This document shows positions 1-5,402 of a stretch of DNA of 23,600 nt, piece by piece (within the stretch, counting starts at the first letter, position 1; every line of letters starts with the position of its first letter). The position numbers were made by a program, and so were the translations under genes. Location: IMG/VR virus record IMGVR_UViG_3300025655_000298, positions 1-23,600 of that record. One strand, 5' to 3'. The notes under the pieces are model-generated. The model was given only the letters and a program-made list of their open reading frames with translations. It did not search any database and had not been told where the DNA came from. The stretch comes from a virus.

Positions 1-84
1 AAAGACGTTCTTGGCGATACGACTTTTGAGTATGAAGTCGCTGCAAGGTCTATCTACGAAAAATGGACGCCTTGGAGCCGGTAA
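1..84 (+). CDS. C-terminal fragment of an unidentified upstream gene
   Basis: The frame is open from base 1 and ends at TAA (82-84), giving the last 27 residues of a protein whose start lies outside the window. The tail ends in ...EKWTPWSR. Its stop codon shares one base with the ATG of the HNH gene (TAATG), so the two are probably translationally coupled parts of one plus-strand operon with the AlpA-like gene and integrase. I do not recognise the family from so short a piece. Being real coding sequence is supported mainly by this tight overlap. Confidence 0.5.
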   Translation, partial: KDVLGDTTFEYEVAARSIYEKWTPWSR

Positions 85-461
85 TGGGTAAACGCCTAGA
101 ATTTTCCCGCAAGGTTCGCAAGCAGATTATCGACCGCGCCGATGGCAAGTGCGAGAAATGCGGCAGCGCTTTGAAAGCGGGGGAAGGCGATGCCGACCAC
201 ATATTGCCGTCAGAACTAGGCGGGAAAGCTGAAGCGGCGAACGGCCAATGGCTTTGCAAGATATGCCACAAGGCAAAGACCGCCGATGATATAAAGCGCA
301 TCCGCAAAGCAGACCGCCAGCGGGACAAGGCAACGGGCGCGGTAAAGCCGAAAGGCTCGATGCCCAATCGAGGTTGGGAGAAAACAGAAAAGCGGCGCAA
401 GATCGACAAAGACGTGGTCGATGCCGCGTCCATATCCAGACGCAGGAGCCTATTCGCATGA
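84..461 (+). CDS. HNH endonuclease (phage-type, 125 aa)
   Basis: This is a small HNH nuclease of the zinc-ribbon type. From the ATG at 84, a basic N-terminal helix is followed by C23-x2-C26, the catalytic D38-H39 in ADHILP, N53, then C58-x2-C61-H62. The two CxxC pairs should hold a structural zinc, and DH/N/H form the beta-beta-alpha-metal nuclease site. An in-frame ATG at 63 exists, but the TAATG overlap with the preceding gene favours 84. The last bases overlap the AlpA-like gene (ATGA at 458). Phage HNH proteins of this size can act in DNA packaging or as mobile nucleases. Here the position before the integration genes does not decide the role. The C-terminal 60 residues are very basic, which suits DNA binding. 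Confidence 0.8.
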   Translation: MGKRLEFSRKVRKQIIDRADGKCEKCGSALKAGEGDADHILPSELGGKAEAANGQWLCKICHKAKTADDIKRIRKADRQRDKATGAVKPKGSMPNRGWEKTEKRRKIDKDVVDAASISRRRSLFA

Positions 462-694
462 CCGCCGCCCGCCATTTACCCGTGCGCGGAATGCGTCGAA
501 CCGATGCCGCCCGGTACATCGGGGTTTCGCCCTCCACATTTGATAAGTGGATAGAGGATGGCAAGATGCCACGCGGACGCCCTGTGGATGGCTGTGTATT
601 ATGGGATTTACGCGAACTTGATGCGGCTTTTGACGATCTGCTTCATGGCAATGACGGGCAAAAACCTGCAATGATACGGGAGCCGCAATTGTGA
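458..694 (+). CDS. AlpA/excisionase-like helix-turn-helix protein (78 aa)
   Basis: This is a small DNA-binding protein of the MerR-like/AlpA (winged helix-turn-helix) type. Residues about 12-45 read as the usual pattern: an R-x-D-A-A-x-Y-I-G-V-S helix, then S-x-x-T-F-D-K-W-I-E-D-G-K-M-P. This matches excisionases and AlpA regulators that sit next to tyrosine integrases. The start at 458 forms a 4-nt ATGA overlap with the HNH gene. The stop (692-694) forms a GTGA overlap with the integrase, so all three are one operon. The expected role (inference from family and position) is to bend DNA at the attachment site and set the direction of recombination, or to regulate the integrase. A longer ORF from 374 in the same frame is shadow sequence of the HNH gene. 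Confidence 0.75.
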   Translation: MTAARHLPVRGMRRTDAARYIGVSPSTFDKWIEDGKMPRGRPVDGCVLWDLRELDAAFDDLLHGNDGQKPAMIREPQL

Positions 695-1749
695 GCGACC
701 GTATGAATATCGAATTTCAGCACGTCACGGCCCGAATAAACGGCGACGGCACCACCCGCTATTATTTCCGACGACGCGGATACAAGACCGTGCGCCTACC
801 TGACAACCCAATGTCAGATGCATTCCGGCTGGCATACGACGCCGCCATGCGGGGAGCGTCTGAAACACGTTCCAAAACGCGCCAAGGAACGTTTCAGTGG
901 CTTTGCGACCGCTACATGGCGTCCAGCGCCTACAACACGAAACGCGAAGCCACGCGCCGCGCACGCGCCCGCATCATTGCATCAATGTGCGCCGAGCGCC
1001 TGCACCCCGACTATGCGGAAACATTTGGGGAGGAAGCGTTTGCCTCATTCACCAGGAAGCACTTGGAAATCCTGCGCGACAGGAAAAGCGCGGGTCCCTT
1101 TGCCGCAAACGAACGCATCAAAGTGCTAGGCCAGATATTCGCCCTTCAGGAGGCCAAGGAAGCCTTCGGAGGCTTGAACCTAGCCACAGGGCTGGACAGG
1201 CTCACAACGCGCAAGGGCGGCCATGCTACGGCCACCACGGCGCATATCGAGCAATACCTTGCTTACCACCAATCAGGACCGGCACGGCTGGCCATGGTCT
1301 TGCTGAAAAATCACGGGATGCGGGTTTCCGATCTGCGGGTCATCGGGCGGCGAAACGTGGACGGCGCATTGCTGTCATGGACAACGGTAAAAACCGGCGT
1401 CTTGTGCGAACACCCCATGTCAGCGGAAACGCTGGCAGCAATCGAGCAATGGGGTGGCGATCTGCATTTCCTGGTGAACGACTGGAAAACGCCGTTCCGA
1501 TCCGACAAGAGCCTTTCCAGCCGAATAGCCAAATGGTTCCGCCAATCTGGCATTGAAGGAATCACCGCGCATAGCGTCAGGAAATGGCTGGCCACCCTCA
1601 TGGCGCAAGATGGCGCAACGGAATATCAGCTTATGGCATGGTTCGGTTGGAGCGATCCGAAAGAGGCTCGCCCCTACGTCGAGAAGGCAAGCCGCCGGTC
1701 AATGTCGGAAAGCGCGGGGCGCATCATCGCGTTACACAGGGCCACCTAA
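691..1749 (+). CDS. int: Tyrosine-recombinase integrase (352 aa)
   Basis: This is a site-specific recombinase for phage integration. The N-terminal part (about 1-170) is the arm/core-binding region. The catalytic domain shows R211 in NHGMRVSDL, a beta-hairpin lysine K234 (TVKTG), H294-x-x-R297 in AHSVRKW, W320 in the place of the second His (WFGWSDP), and the nucleophile Y329 in PYVEKA, all in the canonical order and spacing. The GTG start at 691 overlaps the AlpA-like stop (GTGA) and has GGGAG about 10 nt upstream. An ATG at 703 is a weaker alternative. A hairpin with a T tract follows about 65 nt after the stop, and a candidate attP begins 7 nt after it. Length and motifs are complete, so the enzyme is probably functional. 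Confidence 0.93.
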   Translation: MSDRMNIEFQHVTARINGDGTTRYYFRRRGYKTVRLPDNPMSDAFRLAYDAAMRGASETRSKTRQGTFQWLCDRYMASSAYNTKREATRRARARIIASMCAERLHPDYAETFGEEAFASFTRKHLEILRDRKSAGPFAANERIKVLGQIFALQEAKEAFGGLNLATGLDRLTTRKGGHATATTAHIEQYLAYHQSGPARLAMVLLKNHGMRVSDLRVIGRRNVDGALLSWTTVKTGVLCEHPMSAETLAAIEQWGGDLHFLVNDWKTPFRSDKSLSSRIAKWFRQSGIEGITAHSVRKWLATLMAQDGATEYQLMAWFGWSDPKEARPYVEKASRRSMSESAGRIIALHRAT

Positions 1750-1756
1750 GCTATTG

Positions 1757-1774
1757 AAACGTATAGGAACGTTT
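1757..1774. other. Candidate attP core (inverted repeat)
   Basis: AAACGT-ATAGGA-ACGTTT is a perfect 6-bp inverted repeat with a 6-bp centre, starting 7 nt after the integrase stop. Core-type sites of tyrosine recombinases have this form (two inverted binding sites around a 6-8 bp overlap). The CGTTACAC repeats lie on both sides. No tRNA-like sequence is seen here, so the identity of the bacterial target is unknown. The assignment rests on position and symmetry only. Confidence 0.35.
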
Positions 1775-1813
1775 GGCTAGGACGTTACACGAGAAAGCCC
1801 AATGAAATCAACA

Positions 1814-1852
1814 ACAGTGGAATAACGGGCGAGGCCTCCACTGTATTTTTTT
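1814..1852 (+). terminator. Rho-independent terminator after int
   Basis: ACAGTGGA (1814-1821) pairs with TCCACTGT (1837-1844), and the loop can form a small GGC/GCC inner pair. A run of seven T follows at 1846-1852. It lies about 65 nt after the integrase stop in the direction of the plus-strand operon. A second perfect inverted repeat, GCTGTTT-GG-AAACAGC, follows at 1853-1868; its role is unknown. Confidence 0.7.
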
Positions 1853-1975
1853 GCTGTTTGGAAACAGCGGCTTGCGCGGCACGTTACACGCTTTCGGCAC
1901 GGCGCGTTACACAACCCTCCTATTTTACGCATTCGGTTTCAACCGACCGCGCCATTGCGAGTGGCTTTGTCACGC

Positions 1976-2134
1976 TCAGTCATCGCGATTATCCAGCCAC
2001 GCCTTCAGCGCTGCTTCGACAACGGCGGTTTTGGAAGGCGGGAACTCCTGTCGAGAAAGCCACTCGTCCAAGCGTTTGAGCAATTCAGGGTCCAGCGCGT
2101 AGCTGACCATTTTTTTGTTTCGCCTCATGTCCAT
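1976..2134 (-). CDS. Ribbon-helix-helix (CopG/Arc-type) regulator, 52 aa
   Basis: This small gene reads M-D-M-R-R-N-K-K-M-V-S-Y-A-L-D-P, then a first helix ELLKRLDEWLSRQ, a turn EFPPSKTA, and a second helix VVEAALKAWLDNRDD. That is the complete ribbon-helix-helix layout: a beta strand that contacts DNA (KMVSYAL), helix A, an S-K-T helix cap, helix B. Such dimers repress phage or plasmid promoters. It lies alone between the integrase (convergent) and the late genes, with a near-consensus promoter ending about 7 nt before the ATG. It is the best candidate for a lysogeny or integration regulator in this window. A second ATG two codons in is an alternative start. No Shine-Dalgarno sequence is present, in keeping with a leaderless message. 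Confidence 0.8.
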   Translation of the reverse strand: MDMRRNKKMVSYALDPELLKRLDEWLSRQEFPPSKTAVVEAALKAWLDNRDD

Positions 2135-2141
2135 GCCCTAA

Positions 2142-2170
2142 TATCTAATGCACACGTCCGCAAGTGTCAA
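2142..2170 (-). promoter_or_regulatory. Promoter of the ribbon-helix-helix gene
   Basis: On the minus strand TTGACA (2170-2165) is followed by a 17-nt spacer and TAGATA (2147-2142), close to the sigma-70 consensus. Seven bases then lead to the ATG at 2134, so transcription would begin at or next to the start codon and give a leaderless mRNA. The spacer holds a partial palindrome (ACAC...GTGT), a possible operator for the regulator's own product. Confidence 0.65.
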
Positions 2171-2256
2171 TACGTTTATAAAAATGTCTTGACATTAACG
2201 GAGAAGCGCTTAGATTGGTGTCAACAGAAAGCGTTGACCCGGCGCGATTGTTGACA
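2165..2256. promoter_or_regulatory. Cluster of TTGACA/TGTCAA boxes (operator or promoters)
   Basis: TGTCAA occurs at 2165-2170 and 2219-2224, TTGACA at 2189-2194 and 2251-2256, and a related TTGACC at 2234-2239. The plus-strand TTGACA at 2189 has a TAGATT 16 nt downstream (2211-2216) and could be a rightward promoter, although no plus-strand gene follows. The alternation of orientations also fits operator half-sites for a ribbon-helix-helix dimer. Both readings are inference. Confidence 0.4.
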
Positions 2257-2329
2257 AAGCCGGGACACAGAAAAGGGAAGTTTGGGAACCTCGCAGAATG
2301 CACAGCGAGGTTGACTAAATCAACCAAAC
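2237..2329. other. Hairpin cluster between late operon end and control region
   Basis: CCCGGC (2237-2242) pairs with GCCGGG (2258-2263). AACCTCGC (2287-2294) pairs with GCGAGGTT (2305-2312), GTTGA (2310-2314) with TCAAC (2320-2324), and the outer GTTTGG (2280-2285) with CCAAAC (2324-2329). They lie just after the last minus-strand gene (stop at 2355) and before the divergent boxes. They may end late transcription, but no long T run follows on either strand, so this is not a classical terminator. Confidence 0.4.
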
Positions 2330-2354
2330 TGCAAACCGAGTTAAGAAGGGACGC

Positions 2355-2543
2355 CTAGCGTTCCTCCCTGCAAGCCATTGCGTGTAAAATGCGAACTGCT
2401 TCAGTAGCAATCAAGCCAGCCGTGAAATAGTCCATGTAATGCTTTTCTTTGCCTATCAGGACGTAAGGCTGGCCTGTCCTACGGTCAAAACGCAGATAGA
2501 CGGAACGGCGGGTTTCAAGCGGTAGATCGGCAAAGTTTTTCAC
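2355..2543 (-). CDS. Small conserved-type phage protein, 62 aa
   Basis: I do not recognise a family. The protein is mixed and basic, with the pattern VYLRFDRRTGQPYVLIGKEKHYMDYF, then a helix rich in Ala and Leu ending ...ACREER. It is the last gene of the late minus-strand operon. The GTG at 2543 shares GTGA with the metallophosphoesterase stop (2542-2540), the usual coupling in this operon, with AAGG about 10 nt upstream. An upstream in-frame GTG at 2561 would add six residues. The tight overlap with a clear gene is the main support for coding. Confidence 0.6.
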   Translation of the reverse strand: MKNFADLPLETRRSVYLRFDRRTGQPYVLIGKEKHYMDYFTAGLIATEAVRILHAMACREER

Positions 2544-3601
2544 GACCGCGCCCTTAGCCACTTGAGATAATCCGCGCCCGCTTCAACGTCCTCATAGCAC
2601 GTCACAACAGGCGAACGCCGCCCCTGTGCAGGGTCCACAATGGCGAGTATGGCAGCACCATTGTGATGTTCTGGAAAGCCCTTGACAAGCGCGTAATCGT
2701 CAAAGTGCTTGTAGCCCCGAAGCTGCATCAACCAGCAAAGATGGTTTCGCCTTGCGACTTCCAACTGTTCCATGGCGAAATTGTGCGTATGGCCCGTGAC
2801 ATACAGGTCCGCTGTTTCGCCCATGACAGCCTCGCGCAACGTGCCATGCAGTTCGTTATAGATCGATGAACCTTTGCGCCCGTGCGATGCGTCAATGCGG
2901 ATTTCAGTGCCGCCAGGATGGCAAATCTTAAACTTCGCCCGCCAGTCAATGACTGGTATCTGTTTCGCGCCCAATCGCTTGTAGAACGAAGCACCGTTGT
3001 TCCATAGGTCATGATTGCCGAGAAGCCATATCAGCCAAGTCACGCCGCTTTCCAGCATAAACCATTTTGCCAGCCGGTCGGCTGTGCTGAGGCTTGTCTC
3101 CTGATCGGCATACTTGGCCATGAGACGGCCCACCCAATTGTTCGTGGTGTCCCCGATGTTCGCGCCGTATATGCCTTCTTGGCGAGCGACTTCGATATGC
3201 CTTTCCAGCATCGGCCAGTTGCAGCCGTCATCGTCAAGGTGCGGATCACCGAACCATAGAAGGCCATAAGGCTTGGTCTCCTGTATTCTGATCGGGAACC
3301 AGTTGCGCGCTTCTGTTGCCTTGCGCTTGCGCTCGAAATTCTGCGCCATGCGGGAACGGATTTGTTCAATTGGTTCTTGTTCGTCGCCGTCCTCGACAAA
3401 GGCGGGGAAACGAACCTCATGGAGTTTACCGGCGTAACGGCCGCTGGTAATCTGTTCAATGCGGTAATCGGTTGTTGATCTGCTGATGCCCAATTCGCGG
3501 GCGATGGCAGAAACAATAGGCTTGCCGTCCTCGTGCTGGTGTTTTTGCATCGCGGCAATGGTTGCCGCAATGTCCGTTTCGGAGAGCGTCCGACCGGCCA
3601 T
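2540..3601 (-). CDS. Metallophosphoesterase with N-terminal helix-turn-helix, 353 aa
   Basis: This is a calcineurin-like metal-dependent phosphoesterase. The motifs appear in order: D119-P-H121 (GDPHLD), G150-D151 with N154 (GDTTNN), G195-N-H-D198, H240 (ASHGRKG) and G270-H-T-H273. These are all the metal and catalytic blocks of the fold. Residues about 1-55 form a DNA-binding-like helix-turn-helix (ARELGISRSTTDYRIEQI), an unusual fusion partner. Start ATG 3601 has AGGTGA directly upstream. The substrate cannot be told from sequence; family members act on nucleotides, nucleic acids or phosphoproteins. Its place at the far end of the lysis region, near the control region, suggests an accessory function rather than virion structure. 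Confidence 0.88.
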   Translation of the reverse strand: MAGRTLSETDIAATIAAMQKHQHEDGKPIVSAIARELGISRSTTDYRIEQITSGRYAGKLHEVRFPAFVEDGDEQEPIEQIRSRMAQNFERKRKATEARNWFPIRIQETKPYGLLWFGDPHLDDDGCNWPMLERHIEVARQEGIYGANIGDTTNNWVGRLMAKYADQETSLSTADRLAKWFMLESGVTWLIWLLGNHDLWNNGASFYKRLGAKQIPVIDWRAKFKICHPGGTEIRIDASHGRKGSSIYNELHGTLREAVMGETADLYVTGHTHNFAMEQLEVARRNHLCWLMQLRGYKHFDDYALVKGFPEHHNGAAILAIVDPAQGRRSPVVTCYEDVEAGADYLKWLRARS

Positions 3602-3631
3602 CAGTCACCTATGGTTTTGTTTCGGGGATGA

Positions 3632-3853
3632 TTACTTGGCAGGAAAGCCAAGCCAAGGGATAAAGGCGGAAAGTTTCGCAGATACAAACCCGCCTAGTGC
3701 GGCCATGGCAAAGATTGCCCACCGCGCGCCTTTGGCCTGCTGGAGCAGGCTGTGCATTTCATCCACTTTCTTGGAAGTGGACGCCATGTCGTGCTGCATG
3801 GCCTTCATTTCCGCTTCAAGGCGGATGACTATATCTCTGGTATTGTCAGCCAT
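3632..3853 (-). CDS. Small coiled-coil membrane protein (XhlA-like layout), 73 aa
   Basis: Residues about 5-42 form a charged amphipathic helix likely to be a coiled coil (VIRLEAEMKAMQHDM, KKVDEMHSLLQQ). One hydrophobic segment follows (about 45-67: AIFAMAALGGFVSAKLSAFI), and a short tail. This coil-then-membrane layout and length match XhlA-type holin-associated proteins, but sequence similarity to that family cannot be tested here. ATG 3853 has GAGGT about 7 nt upstream. It lies 30 nt before the metallophosphoesterase and 9 nt after the 130-aa membrane protein gene, in the lysis region. A role in host lysis is inference. Confidence 0.65.
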   Translation of the reverse strand: MADNTRDIVIRLEAEMKAMQHDMASTSKKVDEMHSLLQQAKGARWAIFAMAALGGFVSAKLSAFIPWLGFPAK

Positions 3854-3862
3854 GTCACAACC

Positions 3863-4255
3863 TCAATAGCTTTCTGACGCGGGCGCATTGGCCTTGAACA
3901 CAAGATCAGAATTGGCTATGTTTGCCGCGACCTTTTCATTCATTGGCATCTTTGTTGCCCATGCCCCTGTGAGCGGGTTGGGGATGACGCAATCGTTTTG
4001 AAACATCACCAGAACCACATCACTGGAATTGCTGAAAAGCACATAGACAAAACTGAAAGCAGGGTCATCGGGATACACCCATCGATAAGCTTTGGCCCCG
4101 ACCTTTTCCTTTTTTGTGTGCTTGTCGAGGCTTTCCAATCTGTTTTCCAGCGTCATGCATTCTTGCGACCGCGCTTCATGCTGCACAAACACCACCATGG
4201 CAAGGAAGAAACAAGCCGCCCCGATCAGCAGCCACATTATCGAACGTCCTGTCAT
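3863..4255 (-). CDS. Membrane-anchored or exported protein of unknown function, 130 aa
   Basis: Residues 7-26 (MWLLIGAACFFLAMVVFVQH) are a clear signal anchor or signal peptide. The rest is soluble, with two cysteines after the membrane segment (in QECMTL and NDCVIP) that could form a disulfide in the periplasm, and a beta-rich middle (FSFVYVLFSNSSDVVLVMF). AAAGGG precedes ATG 4255 by about 7 nt. Its neighbours are the spanin-like lipoprotein and the XhlA-like gene, so a function at the envelope during lysis or as a superinfection-exclusion protein is possible. I recognise no family. Confidence 0.65.
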   Translation of the reverse strand: MTGRSIMWLLIGAACFFLAMVVFVQHEARSQECMTLENRLESLDKHTKKEKVGAKAYRWVYPDDPAFSFVYVLFSNSSDVVLVMFQNDCVIPNPLTGAWATKMPMNEKVAANIANSDLVFKANAPASESY

Positions 4256-4266
4256 GGTGTACCCTT

Positions 4267-4488
4267 TCAGCAGCCCAGTTCCCGCCTTACGGCAGGGTTG
4301 CGCTTTATCTGGCGTATGGTTTCAGGGGAAAGCGCGGAAAGCTCCTGGCGGGTCACTGTGACCGCTGTAGAGGCAAGCGCAATGCATATTGTCGCCCGAT
4401 CAGCGTCTTGTAATCTCGTCGTCGAGCACGACATCAGAATTGGCGCGATCAATAGCAGCGCGCAAATCATCGTTAGCTTTGTCCGCAC
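4267..4488 (-). CDS. Lipoprotein, candidate outer-membrane spanin (Rz1-like), 73 aa
   Basis: From the GTG at 4488 a short signal peptide (TMICALLLIAPILM) ends in the lipobox I-L-M-S-C, with Cys21 expected to be lipidated, followed by a polar 50-residue mature part ending RRELGC. The gene begins inside the upstream 65-aa membrane gene in another frame, the classical nesting of Rz1 in Rz. AAGGA lies 8 nt upstream of the GTG. Spanin pairs fuse the inner and outer membranes in the last step of lysis. The lipobox is directly visible; the spanin role comes from layout and neighbourhood. Confidence 0.65.
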   Translation of the reverse strand: MRTKLTMICALLLIAPILMSCSTTRLQDADRATICIALASTAVTVTRQELSALSPETIRQIKRNPAVRRELGC

Positions 4489-4597
4489 GTTCGCGTTCCT
4501 TTAATCGGCCCAATTCCTCATCGCGGCGCGATTGGAAGAAGGCTGCGAGCGCATTAAAAAACTTCAACGCGCTCGCAATGATTGATGCCCAGGTCAT
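4400..4597 (-). CDS. Candidate inner-membrane spanin (Rz-like), 65 aa
   Basis: From ATG 4597 the protein has one N-terminal hydrophobic helix (about residues 3-21, WASIIASALKFFNALAAFF), then a highly charged helix (RRDEELGRLKERERADKANDDLRAAIDRAN) suited to a periplasmic coiled coil. This is the i-spanin plan in short form. The start overlaps the holin stop by 4 nt (ATGA), and the lipoprotein gene begins within it in a different frame. A longer ORF up to 4732 only adds antisense-like holin sequence. It is short for an i-spanin, so a holin accessory protein is an alternative. Confidence 0.6.
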   Translation of the reverse strand: MTWASIIASALKFFNALAAFFQSRRDEELGRLKERERADKANDDLRAAIDRANSDVVLDDEITRR

Positions 4598-4755
4598 TCC
4601 TTGTTCGGAACAAGCCAAGTCATCGCAAAGGCGAGAAGGGACACAAGCCCCGCCTGCACCTGCTCGGACAATTCGACGCCGAAGAACGTCATAGCCGAAA
4701 GGGCGATGAACGAAACCAGTCCGGCAGTCCATGCCTTGTCAATTTTGGTGAACAT
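4594..4755 (-). CDS. Putative holin, two membrane segments, 53 aa
   Basis: The protein reads MFTKIDKAWTAG, then two hydrophobic segments (about 10-26 LVSFIALSAMTFFGVEL and 34-49 AGLVSLLAFAMTWLVP) joined by a short polar turn (SEQVQ), ending in PNKE. Small size, two membrane helices and a position right after the endolysin fit a class II-like holin that would open the inner membrane for the amidase. AGGAG lies 8 nt upstream of ATG 4755, which is preferred over a TTG at 4785. It starts 11 nt after the amidase stop and overlaps the next gene by ATGA. Confidence 0.75.
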   Translation of the reverse strand: MFTKIDKAWTAGLVSFIALSAMTFFGVELSEQVQAGLVSLLAFAMTWLVPNKE

Positions 4756-4766
4756 GCTGTTAGCTC

Positions 4767-5402
4767 CTATTTGCGGTTGCCCCAAACAAAGTTGGGAATG
4801 TTGCCCAATTCATCGGAACAAACGTCGAAGGAAGGGCAAGCCTTCGCCGCGTATTCATTGTGACCAGAAATTTTCTTGATGCGCTTATCCGCCGCAATCT
4901 GCTTTGTCAGCCAAATCATCGCGGCGCGTTGTTCTGCCGTGCGCGTATCCTTGGCTGTCTTGCCGTCACTGGACACTCCGCCGATATAAGTCGCGCCGAT
5001 AGTTCCCGTATTGCGGCCCGCTACATGCGCCCCTGTGCGCTCGTTATCGCGTCCGCGCTTGATTGTGCCGTCACGATACACGACGAAGTGATAGCCGATG
5101 CCAGACCATCCCCGCGCCCTGTGCCATTGGTCGATCTGATCCACCGTAAAGTCACGCCCTTCAGGCGTTGCCGCACAATGCCAAATCAGTTCGTTGACGG
5201 AACGCTTGGGCGGGGAATAGGAAAAATCCGGCGCGACTTCCTGTTGCTCGATGCCCGACATTTTGGTTCCGCCAAGTTCTTCCGCGTCGATCAATTCCAT
5301 AGAAGCTGTTAATGTCATCGGGCCAAAATCGCCATCAATCTTGCCCGCATACAGGGACAAGTCCGATAGCTTTTCCTGCCAGTCTTTCACAAACTTTGTC
5401 AC
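4767..5402 (-). CDS. N-acetylmuramoyl-L-alanine amidase endolysin, 211 aa
   Basis: This is a zinc amidase of the Amidase_2/PGRP (T7 lysozyme) family that cuts the bond between MurNAc and the stem peptide. Zinc ligands are H75 (LIWHCA), H181 (SGHNEY) and C189 (KACPSF). The H-to-C spacing of 8 and the lysine K187 two before the cysteine match the T7 enzyme, with Y104 (GYHFVVY) as the catalytic tyrosine. Residues about 5-38 (LSLYAGKIDGDFGPMT) resemble a short peptidoglycan-binding repeat. No signal peptide is present, so it needs the holin. GTG 5402 overlaps the hydrolase stop (GTGA) with GGAG about 8 nt upstream. The longer frame to 5594 is shadow sequence. Confidence 0.92.
   Translation of the reverse strand: MTKFVKDWQEKLSDLSLYAGKIDGDFGPMTLTASMELIDAEELGGTKMSGIEQQEVAPDFSYSPPKRSVNELIWHCAATPEGRDFTVDQIDQWHRARGWSGIGYHFVVYRDGTIKRGRDNERTGAHVAGRNTGTIGATYIGGVSSDGKTAKDTRTAEQRAAMIWLTKQIAADKRIKKISGHNEYAAKACPSFDVCSDELGNIPNFVWGNRK

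Larger units (their letters stand above)
1730..1912. repeat. Four direct repeats CGTTACAC around the integrase end
   Basis: The octamer CGTTACAC occurs at 1730-1737 (inside the end of the integrase gene), 1783-1790, 1882-1889 and 1905-1912, all in the same orientation. Four copies in 183 bp is far above chance. They flank the inverted repeat at 1757-1774. Direct repeats of this size beside an integrase gene are typical of arm-type integrase sites or excisionase sites; that role is inference. Confidence 0.6.

Noticed and set aside
897-1556. 219-codon plus-strand ORF within the integrase
   Set aside because: Shifted frame of a gene with all catalytic residues in the other frame.
2280-2329. tRNA or tRNA-like attachment site
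   Set aside because: The stems do not make a cloverleaf, and no T-loop GTTCGA-type sequence or CCA end is present.
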